Shown piece after piece: positions 63,601 to 64,000 of a DNA stretch of 64,000 bases. The notes beneath the pieces are model-generated. The model was not told the DNA's origin. It did not search any database and was given only the letters and a program-made list of their open reading frames with translations. Numbering within the stretch: the stretch's first letter is position 1; the number at the start of each line of letters is the position of its first letter. Both the position numbers and the translations under genes were made by a program. Origin of the DNA: RHLJ01 sp965601955 (GTDB taxonomy: Bacteria; Bacteroidota; Rhodothermia; Balneolales; Balneolaceae); NCBI GenBank assembly GCA_965601955.1, contig OZ271855.1, positions 930,001 through 994,000 of the forward strand, written 5' to 3'.

Positions 63601-64000
63601 TGAAGGTAAGGTCCTAATCAGCTACAATGTGCCATACGGTTGTGAAATGATTGTTGAAGAAGGTGACATGGTTCCAAAAGGAGCTCAGCTCTGTAAGTGG
63701 GATCCATATAACGCACTTATCTTCTCTGAAATCGATGGAACCCTTCACTATAAGGATATTCTTGAAGGTGTAACCTTCACGGATGATACTGATGCACAAA
63801 CAGGTCACCGCGAAAAAGTAATTATCGATTCTAAGGATAGAAGCCTTGTTCCTACACTAGCTGTTAAAGGAAAAGGTGATATCATTCGGGAAAGTACATT
63901 ACCTGTTGATACTCACATCGTTGTTGATGATGGCGAGAAAGTATTCTCAGGTCAGGTAATTGCGAAAATTCCTCGTGCTACCTCTAAATCTAAAGATATT
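60623..64000 (+). CDS. rpoC: RNA polymerase beta-prime subunit (3' partial)
   Basis: The first 1126 codons are present; the gene runs off the window. Translation from the TTG at 60623 starts P-I-T-K-T-L. The first zinc site has CHCGKY and CDRCGVEV. The catalytic NADFDGDQM begins at codon 471. The second zinc site reads T-C-E-T-G-R-G-V-C-A-K-C. The start, spacing and order after rpoB are normal apart from the TTG. Confidence 0.97.
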   Translation, partial: MPITKTLAVTNDFNSIGISLASAETILSRSHGEVLTPETINYRTFKPEMDGLFCEKIFGPVKDYECHCGKYKRIRYKGIICDRCGVEVTRKAVRRERMGHITLTVPVVHIWYFKSLPNKIAYLLGLSSKNLDRIVYYETFVIINPGLARDLGYAKGDLISEEEKYDILDQLPEDNFELDDDEEDKFIVKEGADALAAMLADLDLDELAYQLRYEVKNETSQMRKKKKLKRLQVIESFRAAAMHTENRPEWMCQSVIPVIPPELRPLVPLEGGRFATSDLNDLYRRVIIRNNRLKRLIDIKAPDVILRNEKRMLQEAVDSLYDNSRKSNAVRNNNRPLKSLSDMLKGKSGRFRQNLLGKRVDYSGRSVIVVGPELKMHECGLPKEMAVELYKPFIIRRLIERGYVKTVKSAKKVVDRRDAVVWEVLENVIDGHPVLLNRAPTLHRLGIQAFQPVLIEEKAIRLHPLACTAFNADFDGDQMAVHLPLSHDAVLEASVLMLGSHNILSPASGGPIAVPSQDMILGLYYLTKPRSGQPGEGKTFSSPDEVIVAFDQNRLHIHAKINVRIATVNAEGEVEHEVVKTSTGRVLFNEIVPDEMGFINKTLGKKELRVLIGDIHAKCGTAKTSAFLDDMKKIGYENATLGGLSFSLEDIIIPDMKANLINGAKDEVTDIQGRYEMGFITDNERYNQVIDKWTSTTNRVSETLFQALADDREGFNPVFMMADSGARGSKEQIRQLGGMRGLMAKPQKSSMQQGNEVIENPILSSFKEGLTVLEYFISTHGARKGLADTALKTADAGYLTRRLVDVSQDVIITEEDCGTLRGIKMSALKDNEDIIERLEDRIIGRFSLYDIVDPITDELICEANQMIDEDVAKRIAETSIEEVDIRSVLTCETGRGVCAKCYGRDLARGTVVEKGEAVGVIAAQSIGEPGTQLTLRTFHVGGTASRLEADSQHKAKFDGKVEFENVRVVVYDDGEEEHNIVLSRAGELKIVDDEGKVLISYNVPYGCEMIVEEGDMVPKGAQLCKWDPYNALIFSEIDGTLHYKDILEGVTFTDDTDAQTGHREKVIIDSKDRSLVPTLAVKGKGDIIRESTLPVDTHIVVDDGEKVFSGQVIAKIPRATSKSKDI

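Overview
The window looks like chromosome from a member of Bacteroidota in the broad sense, most likely the Balneolota/Rhodothermota side. Three secreted proteins end in a type IX secretion (T9SS) sorting domain whose core reads N-Y-P-N-P-F-N-P-S-T, a form typical of that lineage. The tRNA genes do not encode CCA, and most genes lack strong Shine-Dalgarno sequences. The assignment is an inference from these signatures, not from a database search.

Layout. 1-9.1 kb: the end of a LolD-type ABC ATPase, an FkbM methyltransferase, a secreted MsrA, a CotH/lamin-tail T9SS protein, a secreted endonuclease I with a T9SS tail, and two tandem paralogous small proteins of unknown function. 9.1-12.1 kb: recF, a DciA-like gene, a YbbR protein and a DUF2141 protein. 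12.1-16.2 kb: ispH and a DUF3108 protein (minus strand), then a LytS/LytTR two-component pair. 16.3-25.8 kb: a minus-strand block, rplM-rpsI-rpsB-tsf-pyrH-frr-smc. It is interrupted between pyrH and frr by an A+T-rich gene on the opposite strand that ends in an HEPN-like domain. 25.9-32.9 kb: a lipoprotein, a DUF6483-like protein, aconitase, a GAF histidine kinase and a DASS transporter. 32.9-35.9 kb: a three-gene cassette of type III polyketide synthase, methyltransferase and FAD monooxygenase. 36-46.5 kb: a third T9SS protein, DoxX plus a Tat-type Gfo/Idh/MocA oxidoreductase, a MATE exporter and a 1279-residue NtrY-like kinase. 46.5-48.9 kb: a 2-hydroxyacid dehydrogenase, rsfS, a LytR_C protein and a small secreted protein. 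49-51.9 kb: queA-ispD-ispF-DedA. 51.9-64 kb: tRNA-Thr/Tyr/Gly/Thr-tuf-tRNA-Trp-secE-nusG-rplKAJL-rpoB-rpoC, with rpoC cut by the window edge.

Most of the window is housekeeping: translation, transcription, chromosome maintenance and the MEP isoprenoid pathway (ispH, ispD, ispF). The accessory signals are the HEPN-type gene with its hairpin-rich upstream region (20.57-22.27 kb), the type III PKS cassette, the paired unknown proteins at 7.96-9.02 kb, the compositionally distinct tuf gene, and several intergenic hairpins and repeats. The best candidate for an undescribed system is the lone HEPN-like gene. Its C-terminus resembles ribonuclease HEPN modules of phage-defence proteins, but nothing in the sequence proves that function.
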